Assembly: GCF_028010285.1 (NCBI RefSeq)
Contig: NZ_CP116304.1
Location: 3,240,501 to 3,304,500 of the forward strand
Direction: 5' to 3'
DNA from: Pseudomonas sp. Q1-7
Lineage (GTDB): Bacteria; Pseudomonadota; Gammaproteobacteria; Pseudomonadales; Pseudomonadaceae
DNA: 64,000 nt
In this document: in pieces, positions 16,396 to 25,836 of the stretch
How positions within the stretch are numbered: the first letter of the stretch is position 1
Layout: each line of letters starts with the position of its first letter
Notes under the pieces: generated by a model
What the model was told of the DNA's origin: nothing
Databases searched by the model: none
The model's input: only the letters and a program-made list of their open reading frames with translations
Made by a program: the position numbers and the translations under genes

Positions 16396-17745
16396 ATGCC
16401 CGACTGCCATCTTCACACCCTTCCCTATCACGAATCCCCCTGCGAACGCTTCGCCCTGGTCCGCCAGGCGCCTGGCGCCGTGCTGCTGGACGCTGGCCGC
16501 CCCGTCGCCGAGCGTGGACGCTATGACCTATTCAGCGCCTGGCCATTGGCAGCGTTTGCAACGATGCCGGGCGAATCGGCCAACGACTTCGCCCAGCGCC
16601 TGCGGAAGGCTCTGGCGAGCCTCGGCGAGGCCAGCCTGCCTGCTGGCATCGAATTGCCATTCGTCGGCGGACTGATCGGCTACCTGGCCTATGACTTCGG
16701 CCGCCGCGTGGAGGCGCTGCCGGATCAGGCCATCGACGACCTGCAATTACCGGACGCCCAGCTCGGTCTGTATGCCTGGGCACTGGTCAGCGACCATCAG
16801 GCGCGCACCAGCCAGCTGGTGTTCCACCCCGCCCTCGATGAAGCCGAACGCGCCCGCCTGGTGACGCTGTTCAGCGAACCCGGGCAGGCACCGAGCGGAC
16901 CGTTCCGCCTGACCGCCCCGTTCCGCGGCAACCTGGCGGAAGACCAGTACCGCGACTCCATCGAGCGGGTTCAGGCCTATATCCAGGCGGGCGACTGCTA
17001 TCAGGTGAACTTCACCCAACGCTTCCAGGCCCCCTGCGAAGGGGACCCCTGGACCGCCTACCAGGCCCTGCGCACGGCCTGCCCGACGCCCTTCGCCGGC
17101 TACCAGGCCTTGAATGGCGGCGGCGCGATCCTCAGCCTGTCGCCGGAGCGCTTCATCAAGGTCAGCCAGGGCCAGGTGGAGACTCGCCCAATCAAAGGCA
17201 CCCGGCCGCGCGGCCAGACCCCCGAGGAAGACCGCGCGCAGGCCGAGGAACTGCTGGCCAGCCGCAAGGACCGCGCCGAGAACCTGATGATCGTCGACTT
17301 GCTGCGCAATGACCTGGGACGCAGCTGCGCCATTGGCTCGGTACGGGTGCCGGAGCTTTTCGCCCTGGAGAGTTACCCCAACGTGCATCACCTGGTCAGC
17401 GCCATTACCGGCCGCCTGGCGGCCGACAAGGACGCGCTGGACCTGATCAGCGGCAGCTTCCCCGGCGGCTCCATCACCGGGGCGCCGAAGATCCGCGCCA
17501 TGCAGATCATCGACGAGCTGGAACCCACCCGCCGCTCCATCTACTGCGGCTCCCTGCTCTACCTGGACACGCGCGGCGAACTGGACAGCTCCATCGCCAT
17601 CCGCACCGTGCTGGTGAAAGACGGCCAGGCCAGTTGCTGGGGCGGTGGCGGCATAGTCGCGGACTCCGACTGGCAGGAGGAGTACCGCGAGTCGATCACC
17701 AAGGTGAAGGTGCTGATGCAGACCCTGGAGGGGCTGGATCCGTAA
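16396..17745 (+). CDS. pabB: Aminodeoxychorismate synthase component I
   Basis: 449 residues, full length for PabB. With the PabA glutamine amidotransferase it converts chorismate to 4-amino-4-deoxychorismate for folate synthesis in the cytosol. The chorismate-binding domain is complete: ETRPIKGTRPRG, the catalytic region NLMIVDLLRNDLGR, VHHLVSAI, and FPGGSITGAPKIRAM, then SSIAIRTV and the final GGGIVADSDWQEEY. It stands alone, divergent from the LAL regulator 102 bp away. Confidence 0.95.
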   Translation: MPDCHLHTLPYHESPCERFALVRQAPGAVLLDAGRPVAERGRYDLFSAWPLAAFATMPGESANDFAQRLRKALASLGEASLPAGIELPFVGGLIGYLAYDFGRRVEALPDQAIDDLQLPDAQLGLYAWALVSDHQARTSQLVFHPALDEAERARLVTLFSEPGQAPSGPFRLTAPFRGNLAEDQYRDSIERVQAYIQAGDCYQVNFTQRFQAPCEGDPWTAYQALRTACPTPFAGYQALNGGGAILSLSPERFIKVSQGQVETRPIKGTRPRGQTPEEDRAQAEELLASRKDRAENLMIVDLLRNDLGRSCAIGSVRVPELFALESYPNVHHLVSAITGRLAADKDALDLISGSFPGGSITGAPKIRAMQIIDELEPTRRSIYCGSLLYLDTRGELDSSIAIRTVLVKDGQASCWGGGGIVADSDWQEEYRESITKVKVLMQTLEGLDP

Positions 17746-17765
17746 CGCCGTGGGGAGGGGTCGTT

Positions 17766-17862
17766 GTAGGTTGGCGCCGAGCGAAGCGCGGGCCAACACA
17801 AACCCGCGCCCCGGCAATGTTGGGCTTCGCAGGCTCAGCACCAATCTGCGCCCAACCCACAC
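17766..17862. repeat. Palindromic intergenic repeat (GTAGGTTGG family)
   Basis: GTAGGTTGG at the left and CCAACCCAC at the right are inverted, with GAGCGAAGCGCGGG and AACCCGCGCC inside. It resembles the repeat at 3428-3499 (shared GAGCGAAGCG). It fills the space between the pabB stop and the thrH terminator. Confidence 0.65.
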
Positions 17863-17870
17863 CAGCAACG

Positions 17871-17892
17871 AAAAAGCCCGCTTTCGCGGGCT
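17871..17892 (-). terminator. Rho-independent terminator of thrH
   Basis: On the minus strand AGCCCGC-GAAA-GCGGGCT is followed by TTTT. It lies 19 bp beyond the thrH stop. The convergent pabB transcript would also meet the hairpin but without a T run. Confidence 0.8.
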
Positions 17893-17910
17893 GTTCCATG
17901 AGCCGAGCGA

Positions 17911-18528
17911 TCAGAGGCTCAACGGGCGGCTGGAGGCCTTGATGAACGCGCGCTTGAGGTCTTCGTAGGTGTGCACCGCCGGGAACTGCGGGAATTCGCG
18001 AATCACGTTCTCCGGCGCATGGAACAGGATGCCGGCATGGGCTTCGCTGAGCATGGTGGTGTCATTGTAGGAATCGCCGGCGGCGATCACGCGGTAATAG
18101 AGGCTCTTGAAGGCGAGCACGGACTGGCGCTTGGGGTCCTTCTGGCGCAGTTGATAGTCCACCACGCGGTCGGTTTCGTCGGTGATCAGGCGGTGGCACA
18201 GCAGGGTCGGGAAGCCCAGTTGGCGCATCAGCGGCTGGGAGAACTCGTAGAAGGTGTCGGAGAGGATGACCACCTGGAAGCGCTCGCGCAGCCAGTCGAC
18301 GAACTCGACGGCGCCTTCCAGCGGCTTCAGCGTGGCGATCACGCTCTGGATGTCGGAGAGCTTCAGGCCATGCTCGTCGAGGATGCGCAGGCGTTGCTTC
18401 ATCAGCACGTCGTAGTCCGGGATGTCCCGGGTAGTCGCCTTGAGCGCTTCTATTCCGGTTTTCTCCGCGAAGGCGATCCAGATTTCCGGAACCAGTACAC
18501 CTTCAAGGTCGAGACAGGCGATTTCCAC
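17911..18528 (-). CDS. thrH: Bifunctional phosphoserine phosphatase/homoserine phosphotransferase ThrH
   Basis: 205 residues starting at GTG 18528 (VEIACLDLEGVLVPE), which matches the P. aeruginosa ThrH start and has GGGGAAAC upstream; a 20-residue longer ATG frame has no family-like sequence. HAD-superfamily motifs: DLEGVL (motif I, Asp7), LSDTFYEF (motif II Ser), KDPKRQ (Lys) and AAGDSYNDTTML (motif III). ThrH dephosphorylates phosphoserine and can pass the phosphate to homoserine. It is divergent from cysH. Confidence 0.95.
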   Translation of the reverse strand: MEIACLDLEGVLVPEIWIAFAEKTGIEALKATTRDIPDYDVLMKQRLRILDEHGLKLSDIQSVIATLKPLEGAVEFVDWLRERFQVVILSDTFYEFSQPLMRQLGFPTLLCHRLITDETDRVVDYQLRQKDPKRQSVLAFKSLYYRVIAAGDSYNDTTMLSEAHAGILFHAPENVIREFPQFPAVHTYEDLKRAFIKASSRPLSL

Positions 18529-18636
18529 GAGCAGTTTCCCCGCATGGCTTTTGGATTGGAGGCGGCACTCTAGCCGCTCGCCTGGCACCGCGCAACGCGA
18601 CCCTTATAGCCAAACACGACAGTGGTACTGCCTGTT

Positions 18637-18671
18637 GGTTATTTAGTGGCATAACTCCCCTTTGTTAAGAT
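18637..18671 (+). promoter_or_regulatory. cysH promoter region with possible CysB-type inverted repeat
   Basis: GTTAT and ATAAC are inverted around TTAGTGGC, and a TAAGAT -10-like hexamer follows at 18666-18671, 51 bp before the cysH start. CysB sites in other bacteria contain similarly arranged TTAT/ATAA half-sites. Weak -35. The assignment is suggestive only; cysB is encoded close by. Confidence 0.4.
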
Positions 18672-18721
18672 GCGCGCCATAGAGCGCGACCAGCGCCATC
18701 CCATAAAAGGAAGCCTGCCCG

Positions 18722-19456
18722 ATGAGCCAACCCTTCGATGTCACCGAACTGGCGACGGCCTACGCCAGCAAGTCCCCACAGGACATCCTCAAGCTCGCCT
18801 TCGAGCATTTCGGCGATGAGCTGTGGATCTCCTTCAGCGGCGCCGAGGACGTGGTACTGGTGGACATGGCCTGGAAGCTGAACAAGAACGTCAAGGTCTT
18901 CAGCCTCGACACCGGCCGCCTGCACCCGGAGACCTACCGTTTCATCGAGCAGGTGCGCGAACACTACGGTATCGCCATCGAAGTGCTGTCGCCGGACCCG
19001 CGCCTGCTGGAGCCTCTCGTCAAGGAGAAAGGCCTGTTCAGCTTCTTCAACGACGGCCACGGCGAGTGCTGCGGCATCCGCAAGATCGAGCCGCTGCGAC
19101 GCAAGCTGTCCACCGTCACCGCCTGGGCCACCGGCCAGCGCCGCGACCAGAGCCCGGGCACCCGCTCCCAGGTGGCCGTACTGGAACTGGACGGCGCCTT
19201 CTCCACCCCGGACAAGCCGTTGTACAAATTCAACCCCCTGGCGCAGATGACCAGCGAGGAAGTCTGGGCCTACATCCGCATGCTGGAGATTCCCTACAAC
19301 CCGCTGCACGAGCGTGGCTTCATCAGCATCGGCTGCGAACCCTGCACCCGCCCGGTGCTGCCCAACCAGCACGAGCGTGAAGGCCGCTGGTGGTGGGAGG
19401 AAGCCACTCAGAAGGAATGCGGGCTGCACGCAGGCAACCTGATCAGCAAGGCCTGA
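18722..19456 (+). CDS. cysH: Adenylyl-sulfate (APS) reductase
   Basis: 244 residues. It carries the four iron-sulfur cysteines of the assimilatory APS-reductase type: ECCGIRKIE (Cys116, Cys117) and GCEPCTRP (Cys205, Cys208), plus the catalytic cysteine in the C-terminal KECGLH (Cys233). The nucleotide-binding loop is SFSGAEDVV. It reduces APS to sulfite with thioredoxin during cysteine synthesis; the CC...CxxC pairs distinguish it from PAPS reductase of enterics. A purine-rich AAAAGGAAG precedes ATG. Confidence 0.95.
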   Translation: MSQPFDVTELATAYASKSPQDILKLAFEHFGDELWISFSGAEDVVLVDMAWKLNKNVKVFSLDTGRLHPETYRFIEQVREHYGIAIEVLSPDPRLLEPLVKEKGLFSFFNDGHGECCGIRKIEPLRRKLSTVTAWATGQRRDQSPGTRSQVAVLELDGAFSTPDKPLYKFNPLAQMTSEEVWAYIRMLEIPYNPLHERGFISIGCEPCTRPVLPNQHEREGRWWWEEATQKECGLHAGNLISKA

Positions 19457-19460
19457 GGCC

Positions 19461-19782
19461 ATGCGCATCACCCTGGTGAAGAAAGTCCTGGCCGATGGTC
19501 AGGACTGCCGCAAGTGCCGGGATGTGATGGAACGCCTGGAACGCGGCGGCCACCTGGATCGGATCGACCGCATCCTGGTGGCCGACGAACGCAACCCCGC
19601 CAGCGCCGGCTGGCTGGCTGGCCGCACAGCACTATGGCGTGGATGCCGCGCCGTTCTTCGTGGTGCGCCATGACGATGGCCGGGAGCAGGTCTACACCGT
19701 CTTCCTCGCCTTTCTCCGCGAGGCACTGCAACCCGCCTCGCCCTCCCCGGCCGCCAGCGGCAACGGCCCCGATCACCTTTGA
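19461..19782 (+). pseudogene. Small conserved gene after cysH, frameshifted in a GCTG tandem repeat
   Basis: The frame starts at ATG 19461 (MRITLVKKVLADGQDCRKCRDV) with a CRKC thioredoxin-like motif. It leaves the reading frame in GGCTGGCTGGCTGGCC near 19608-19625. Removing one 4-bp GCTG unit restores a continuous protein, continuing AAQHYGVDAAPFFVVRHDDG and ending at TGA 19780-19782, about 105 residues. The unbroken frame as it stands stops at 19673 after 70 residues. The gene position (between cysH and cysB) matches a conserved hypothetical in P. aeruginosa. It is either a recent slippage mutation, a phase-variable switch or a sequencing error. Confidence 0.75.
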
Positions 19783-19812
19783 CGGCGCCGTAAGGCCCTG
19801 CGGCCTGCCATG

Positions 19813-19838
19813 AAAAAGCCCGGCGTTCTGCCGGGCTT
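19813..19838 (-). terminator. Rho-independent terminator of cysB
   Basis: AAGCCCGGC and GCCGGGCTT form the stem with loop GTTCT; on the minus strand it runs into TTTTT. It lies about 22 bp beyond the cysB stop and also separates the convergent cysH-side transcript. Confidence 0.85.
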
Positions 19839-19859
19839 GCTTCATTTCGGGAATGCCAC

Positions 19860-20843
<984 letters not shown>

Positions 20844-20952
20844 TCAAGCGATTGCGCCGCAGGATGTCGGCGGCGTTTATAACCATATTAATGGTTTGCT
20901 GAATAAAACTAGACGTTTTTTTCTGCTTTGCACAACGCGCGACCAGCGGCCA

Positions 20953-21453
20953 TCAGAAGTCGTTGCGACCGCGATGCTGGAGCATGGGCACCAGGTACAC
21001 CGGTACTTCGGACAATTGCACCAGGCGCGCCGCGGTTCTACCCAGCGGGGTTTCCAGTGACGTCCCATGGCTGTGGCTCCCCACCACGAGCAGGTCCACC
21101 GAGAGCTTCTGCACTTCTTCGAGGATGACCAGCGGCGGATCGCCCTGGACGACTCGCACGGCGCGAATCATGTCCAGGTCCTGGACGGCCTCGCCCATTT
21201 CATCGCGAAACCCTTCCAGCACCCGTTGTTCGATGCTCGACATGACGGTACCCAGGCCTTTGGCCCGCAGCTCTTTCAGGGTGTCGTCGTCGAGGTAGGT
21301 TTGCAGCACCGATTCGGCGAACAGGCCGAGTGGCTCCACCGCGTGCACGACATACAGCTGGGCGTTATAGGCGCGGGCAAGGGACAGGGCGTGTTGCAGG
21401 ACATAGGGAGCGTAGAGACCGAGGTCCGTGGCATAGAGGATGGAGCGGATCAT
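20953..21453 (-). CDS. Universal stress protein, UspA family
   Basis: 166 residues with the Usp fold: MIRSILYATDLGLYAP at the N-terminus and the ATP-binding-type motif VVGSHSHGTSLETPLGRTAARLVQ near the C-terminus (G-2x-G-9x-G(S/T) pattern). Cytosolic; members bind ATP and are induced by stress or low oxygen in Pseudomonas. It is encoded on the same strand as cysB, upstream of it, with a 118-bp gap. Confidence 0.9.
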   Translation of the reverse strand: MIRSILYATDLGLYAPYVLQHALSLARAYNAQLYVVHAVEPLGLFAESVLQTYLDDDTLKELRAKGLGTVMSSIEQRVLEGFRDEMGEAVQDLDMIRAVRVVQGDPPLVILEEVQKLSVDLLVVGSHSHGTSLETPLGRTAARLVQLSEVPVYLVPMLQHRGRNDF

Positions 21454-21496
21454 GAGGCCTCCTACCGCCGTTCATGGCTGGCCTCACCAGAGCTTA

Positions 21497-21562
21497 GGTT
21501 CTGTCAGAAAGGTCGTCGAGCGACGGCCAGGCAAGGCGCGCAGGCCGTTTTCGGACAGAACC
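21497..21562. repeat. Inverted repeat GGTTCTGTC...GACAGAACC
   Basis: Perfect 9-bp inverted ends flank a GC-rich palindromic centre (GTCGTCGAGCGACGGCC). It fills the gap between the USP and 5'-nucleotidase genes; the right end reaches the stop codon of the latter. It has the look of a dispersed extragenic palindrome. Confidence 0.6.
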
Positions 21563-21565
21563 CGG

Positions 21566-22471
21566 TCAGATCTGTGGCTCGTTGCTCACCCCATGTGGCA
21601 CGTGGCCGGTCGCCACCACATCGCGGGCCTTTTCGCAGTGCCCGGCCTGATCGTCGAAGAACACGTCCGCACCAAAGGTTTCGAGGATCGCGGCCTTCTC
21701 CAGGCCGCCGAGGAAGAACGATTCGTCCAGGCGGATATTCCATTCACGCAGGGTGCGGATGACTCGCTCATGGGCCGGCGCCGACCGCGCGGTGACCAGC
21801 GCGGTGCGAATCGGACAGGCTTCGGCCGGAAACTCCTGCTGCAGCTTGTTGAGGGCGGCGAGAAAGGGTTTGAACGGCCCGCCATCCAACGGCTCGCGGG
21901 CCGAGTCGCGCTCGTGGGCCTGGAAGGCTTCCAGGCCGCCAGTCTGGTAGATACGTTCGGAATGGTCGGAAAACAGCACCGCGTCACCGTCGAAGGCAAT
22001 GCGCAGCTCGTTGCTCGCCGCCCGCCGCGGCCCACCCGAAAGAATAGTGGCGGCGGCATAGCCGCGTTGCAGCGCCCCCCGCACATCCTCGGCATGGGTG
22101 GAGAGAAACAGGTGGCAGCCGAAGGCACGCAGGTAGGGCTCCGGGCTGCGCCCGCCGACAAAAGCCGCGCGGGAGATGCCCAGGCCGTAGTGCTGGATGG
22201 AATTGAAGGCGCGCAGCCCGGTATCGGCGCTGTTGCGCGAAACCAGGATGACTTCCACCCGCTGCTGACCAAGCGACTCGTTCAGGCCGAGCAGCTTCTC
22301 CACCAGCGGATACGCGTCACCAGGGGACAGGACTTCATCCTCGTGGTCGATCTGGTACTGACGGTAGGCCTCTATACCTTCCGCCTCGTAGACCCGATGG
22401 CTTTCCGCCAGGTCGAACAGCGCCCGCGAGGAAATCGCCAGTACCAGCTTGTCACCCAGCCCTTTGCCCAT
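21566..22471 (-). CDS. Cytosolic 5'-nucleotidase (PF06189-type)
   Basis: 301 residues from ATG 22471 (MGKGLGDKLVLAISSRALFDL); the longer frame to 22558 overlaps the upstream gene without family sequence. The motifs LVLAISSRALFDLAESHRVYE, VEVILVSRNSADTGLR, AFDGDAVLFSDHSE and ADVFFDDQAGH match the cN-I/5'-nucleotidase family, which dephosphorylates nucleoside 5'-monophosphates. It follows the PanE-like gene by 13 bp and is probably co-transcribed with it. Confidence 0.85.
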   Translation of the reverse strand: MGKGLGDKLVLAISSRALFDLAESHRVYEAEGIEAYRQYQIDHEDEVLSPGDAYPLVEKLLGLNESLGQQRVEVILVSRNSADTGLRAFNSIQHYGLGISRAAFVGGRSPEPYLRAFGCHLFLSTHAEDVRGALQRGYAAATILSGGPRRAASNELRIAFDGDAVLFSDHSERIYQTGGLEAFQAHERDSAREPLDGGPFKPFLAALNKLQQEFPAEACPIRTALVTARSAPAHERVIRTLREWNIRLDESFFLGGLEKAAILETFGADVFFDDQAGHCEKARDVVATGHVPHGVSNEPQI

Positions 22472-22484
22472 GGAAATCCGCCTC

Positions 22485-23438
22485 TCAGCCCTGGTTGCGT
22501 GCGTCGATGAAGCGTAGCGCCTGGTAGAGCGCACGGATGCGCGGCATCTCGAACCCAACGGCGGCCGCCGCCGCCAGCGGGGCCTCGTAGATGGCGCCGA
22601 GTTCCAGCGGGCGCTTCTGCGCGAAGTCGTGGTACATGCTCGGCAGGTAGTCAGGCATGCGATCGGTGGACGCCAGCAGCTTATCGGCGAAATTGTCCGG
22701 AATGCGATGGCCGACGGCGGTGGCGCCTTCGACCACCTCCTGCATGATCGCCTGGATCAGCTCGCGACTGTCGGCATTGCCCATGAGCGCCGTGGTTCCG
22801 GCGTTCAGCAGGACCGACAGCCCGTTGTAAGGCACGTTCCAGACCAGCTTCTGCCAGCGTGCCTGATCCAGGTTGGCCACTGCGGCGGAGTCGATGCCGG
22901 CGGCCTTGAACAGACCAGAGCCCTCTTCGGTCAGCGCCAGGCGCTCGGCTTCATCCCGGGCTGGACCGGAGTGGTAGCCGAGGTTCACCGCGCCCAGGGA
23001 CTGATGCTCGATCACCCCCGGTGCCGAGCGGTGCACGCAGATGTAGCAAAGGCCACCGAGCAGGTGCAGGGACTCGGGCACCAGCGGGCGCAGTTCATCT
23101 TCCACCGCCAGGCCGTTCTGCAGCAGCACCACTTTCGCCCCCGGCGCCGCGACCTGGGCGATGACCGGCGCCAGCGCGGCGTTGCTGGTGGTCTTGGCGC
23201 CCACCAGCAGCCAGTCGCACGGCGGCATGTCAGCGGCATCGCGATAGGCCTGGGCCGGGAACAGTGCCAGGGCGCCATGCACCGCGCTGTTCAACTGCAG
23301 GCCACGCGCAGCCACGGCGTCGTACTCGCTGCGCAGCAGGAAATGCACGTCGAAGCCGGCACGGGCCAGCATCACGCCATAAAAGCCACCAATGGCGCCG
23401 GTACCGATGATGCCGATGCGCGGTTTGCTTGAACTCAT
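22485..23438 (-). CDS. 2-dehydropantoate 2-reductase-like oxidoreductase (PanE/ApbA family)
   Basis: 317 residues with the NADP-binding Rossmann loop GIIGTGAIGGFYG (about 8-20), LVGAKTTSNAAL, the conserved LLQNGL, and the C-terminal PanE helix domain with KLVWNVPYNGLS (catalytic-type Lys and Asn). The family reduces ketopantoate to pantoate in CoA synthesis. Pseudomonas genomes carry more than one paralogue, so the true substrate is uncertain. The start codon directly abuts the stop of the thioredoxin-like gene (TAGATG). Confidence 0.82.
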   Translation of the reverse strand: MSSSKPRIGIIGTGAIGGFYGVMLARAGFDVHFLLRSEYDAVAARGLQLNSAVHGALALFPAQAYRDAADMPPCDWLLVGAKTTSNAALAPVIAQVAAPGAKVVLLQNGLAVEDELRPLVPESLHLLGGLCYICVHRSAPGVIEHQSLGAVNLGYHSGPARDEAERLALTEEGSGLFKAAGIDSAAVANLDQARWQKLVWNVPYNGLSVLLNAGTTALMGNADSRELIQAIMQEVVEGATAVGHRIPDNFADKLLASTDRMPDYLPSMYHDFAQKRPLELGAIYEAPLAAAAAVGFEMPRIRALYQALRFIDARNQG

Positions 23439-23825
23439 CTAGGGAAGCTCCTCTGCCGGCCGGGCCAGCGCCCGGTCCAGGGCTTGAATCAGATCGTCGC
23501 GCCGCAGGCTGGCGTGCAGCGCGCCATGGAAAAGGCCGTTTCGGACCACGAACATCGCAGGCAGGTGGAATACCTCATAACGCTGGACCAGGCCACCATT
23601 ATCGCCGGCATCTATCCAGCACAATCGGTCGACCGGCAGGCCCGTTCCCGGCAAGTGCCGACGCGCCCAGCGACACGCGGCACAGCCGGTACTCGTGAAG
23701 ATCACCAGGGAGGTGCCGGGCAGATCAAGCAGACGGCGATCGGCGTCGAGATCGGTCAGTTCAACCTCGAGCACTATAGTGTCCTGTGCAATGCCGGATT
23801 CGAGGCATCGGGAGTCAGCGGTCAT
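23439..23825 (-). CDS. Thioredoxin-like protein with CAAC motif
   Basis: Up to 128 residues. Its core SLVIFTSTGCAACRWARRHL carries a CxxC redox motif, followed by the cis-proline region FHLPAMFVVRNG, so it has a thioredoxin fold. The ATG at 23825 overlaps the start codon of the divergent PilZ gene (CATG shared). A GTG at 23774 with AGGAC upstream gives a start nearer to the first beta strand and may be the real one. It is the first of three tightly packed minus-strand genes. Confidence 0.75.
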   Translation of the reverse strand: MTADSRCLESGIAQDTIVLEVELTDLDADRRLLDLPGTSLVIFTSTGCAACRWARRHLPGTGLPVDRLCWIDAGDNGGLVQRYEVFHLPAMFVVRNGLFHGALHASLRRDDLIQALDRALARPAEELP

Positions 23826-24234
23826 GCGTCAGTTCCTGCGTCACCCCACGGAGATGCCCGTGGAGCTGGTTCCGCGCAAGGGCAGGCGCCTGCCTTTGCA
23901 GCGGCTGCACAATATCAGCCTGGGTGGGGTCGCGTGCAACTCCGCACGTGCGTTTCGGCGCGGCACCGCCATCGAGCTCTGCATCCCGATGCTGGGTGAG
24001 CAGGCGCGCTTTTCCGGCACGGTCGCCTGGTGCCGCAAGCAGGTCGATGACTACATGATCGGAATCGCCTTCACCGACGCGGAAAACCTGTTCCGCGCAC
24101 GGATGGTGGAACAGATCTGCCTGATCGAGCAGTACCGCAAGCAGCGCGAAGAAGCCCTTGGCCATGCTTTGCCGCCCGAAGCGGTCGCACAGGAATGGAT
24201 CGCCCTGCACGCGGCGGACTTCGCCCCGGTCTGA
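23824..24234 (+). CDS. PilZ-domain c-di-GMP-binding protein
   Basis: 136 residues from ATG 23824 (GGGAG upstream). Both c-di-GMP-binding signatures are present: the RxxxR motif RQFLR at residues 2-6 and NISLGGV (N-x-S-x-x-G) about 25 residues later. The PilZ barrel is followed by a C-terminal helical tail. Single-domain PilZ proteins act as c-di-GMP adaptors in motility, polysaccharide or surface behaviour. No downstream partner is fused; the target is unknown. Confidence 0.85.
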   Translation: MRQFLRHPTEMPVELVPRKGRRLPLQRLHNISLGGVACNSARAFRRGTAIELCIPMLGEQARFSGTVAWCRKQVDDYMIGIAFTDAENLFRARMVEQICLIEQYRKQREEALGHALPPEAVAQEWIALHAADFAPV

Positions 24235-24402
24235 AATCGTGTGATTTCCACGTTCCAGGCGTGCATTCGCCATTGTCGAGCTTGCGTGGAAAGCGTTAAG
24301 GTTCCCCTCCCCGCCGCGTTTTTACTGCTGTGCTCTCCGCCCTACGGGGATCGCTGGCGGCCTGCACCCGTGACCTGACGACCCTGACCGATGAAAAGCA
24401 CG

Positions 24403-25476
24403 ATGGCTGATTTACAGATCGACGACCTTAACGTTGCCTCCAACGAGACCCTGATCACGCCGGAGCAGTTGAAGCGCGAAATCCCCCTGACCGATGACGC
24501 CCTGCGCACCGTCGCCACCGGTCGCCAGGTGGTCCGCAATATCCTCGATGGCAAGGACCATCGCCTGTTCGTGGTGGTGGGCCCCTGCTCCATCCACGAT
24601 ATCAAGGCCGCCCACGAATATGCCGATCGCCTCAAGGGCCTGGCTGCCGAGCTGTCCGACACCCTCTTCCTGGTGATGCGCGTGTACTTCGAAAAGCCGC
24701 GCACCACCGTGGGCTGGAAAGGCCTGATCAACGACCCCTACCTGGATGACTCCTTCAAGATCCAGGACGGCCTGCACATCGGTCGCCAATTGCTGCGCGA
24801 CCTGGCCGAGAAAGGCCTGCCCACCGCCACCGAGGCCCTGGACCCGATCTCTCCGCAGTACCTGCAGGACCTGATCAGCTGGTCGGCCATCGGCGCCCGC
24901 ACCACCGAATCCCAGACCCACCGCGAAATGGCCTCCGGCCTGTCTTCCGCAGTCGGCTTCAAGAACGGCACCGACGGCAGCCTGACCGTGGCGATCAACG
25001 CCCTGCAATCGGTATCCAGCCCGCACCGCTTCCTCGGCATCAACCAGGAAGGCGGCGTCTCCATCGTCACCACCAAGGGCAACGCCTATGGCCATGTAGT
25101 GCTGCGCGGCGGCAACGGCAAGCCGAACTACGACTCGGTCAGCGTCGCCATCTGCGAACAGGAACTGACCAAGGCCGGCATCCGCCCGAACATCATGGTC
25201 GACTGCAGCCACGCCAACTCCAACAAGGATCCGGCGCTGCAACCCTTGGTCATGGACAACGTCGCCAACCAGATTCTCGAAGGCAACAACTCCATCGTCG
25301 GCCTGATGGTGGAAAGCCACTTGGGCTGGGGCAACCAATCGATTCCGAAGGACCTTGACCAGTTGAAGTACGGCGTTTCCATCACCGACGCCTGCATCGA
25401 CTGGGACACCACCGAGAAAACCCTGCGCAGCATGCACGCCAAGCTCAAGGACGTGCTGCCCAAGCGACCGCGCTGA
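24403..25476 (+). CDS. Class I 3-deoxy-7-phosphoheptulonate (DAHP) synthase
   Basis: 357 residues from MADLQIDDLN; an ATG four codons upstream (24391) is also possible. It condenses phosphoenolpyruvate and erythrose 4-phosphate, the first step of the shikimate pathway. Signatures: VVVGPCSIHD (metal/PEP site Cys), MRVYFEKPRTTVGWKGLINDP, SAIGARTTESQTHREMASGLS, MVDCSHANSNKD and GLMVESHLGWGNQ. This is the AroF/G/H type; which aromatic amino acid inhibits it cannot be read here. Terminator follows at 25492. Confidence 0.95.
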   Translation: MADLQIDDLNVASNETLITPEQLKREIPLTDDALRTVATGRQVVRNILDGKDHRLFVVVGPCSIHDIKAAHEYADRLKGLAAELSDTLFLVMRVYFEKPRTTVGWKGLINDPYLDDSFKIQDGLHIGRQLLRDLAEKGLPTATEALDPISPQYLQDLISWSAIGARTTESQTHREMASGLSSAVGFKNGTDGSLTVAINALQSVSSPHRFLGINQEGGVSIVTTKGNAYGHVVLRGGNGKPNYDSVSVAICEQELTKAGIRPNIMVDCSHANSNKDPALQPLVMDNVANQILEGNNSIVGLMVESHLGWGNQSIPKDLDQLKYGVSITDACIDWDTTEKTLRSMHAKLKDVLPKRPR

Positions 25477-25491
25477 GCGGCGGCAGAAACG

Positions 25492-25519
25492 AAAACGCCG
25501 GGCAATTGCCCGGCGTTTT
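25492..25519. terminator. Bidirectional terminator between DAHP synthase and GNAT genes
   Basis: AAAACGCCGGGCAA and TTGCCCGGCGTTTT form a perfect inverted repeat ending in T runs on both strands. It serves the convergent DAHP synthase (plus) and acetyltransferase (minus) transcripts. Confidence 0.9.
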
Positions 25520-25533
25520 CTATTGCACACTGC

Positions 25534-25818
25534 TCAGCCGTTGTGCTGGGACTGGCGCTGGCGGCGCTCGATGTAGCGTTCTACGTAGGAGCAGGATGGG
25601 ATCACGGTATAGCCGTGGTCCTCGGCATATTCCAGGGCGGATTCGGTCAACGCCGCGGCGATCCCACGACCGCGCAGGACGTTCGGCACGAACGTGCGAT
25701 AGATGTCCAACGTCTGCTTACCCAGGTCCATGTAGGCCAGGTACGCACGATGACCGTCCACGGTGGTCTCGAACTGATGACCTGCCTGGTCATGGTGGAT
25801 GGACAATGCCTCGCTCAT
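25534..25818 (-). CDS. Small GNAT-family N-acetyltransferase (YjdJ/PF14542 type)
   Basis: 94 residues from ATG 25818 with AAGGAG seven bases upstream. The acetyl-CoA pyrophosphate loop VLRGRGIAAALTESALEYAE is clear, and the length is normal for this minimal GNAT class, which includes human GATD-like and E. coli YjdJ proteins. It ends with SCSYVERYIER. Substrate unknown. Confidence 0.85.
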   Translation of the reverse strand: MSEALSIHHDQAGHQFETTVDGHRAYLAYMDLGKQTLDIYRTFVPNVLRGRGIAAALTESALEYAEDHGYTVIPSCSYVERYIERRQRQSQHNG

Positions 25819-25836
25819 CACTTCTCCTTTGAGGAT

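Noticed and set aside
19514-19813. 99-codon plus-strand frame over the frameshifted small gene
   Set aside because: It matches neither half of the reconstructed protein; the 19461 start with a one-unit repeat correction gives a coherent product.
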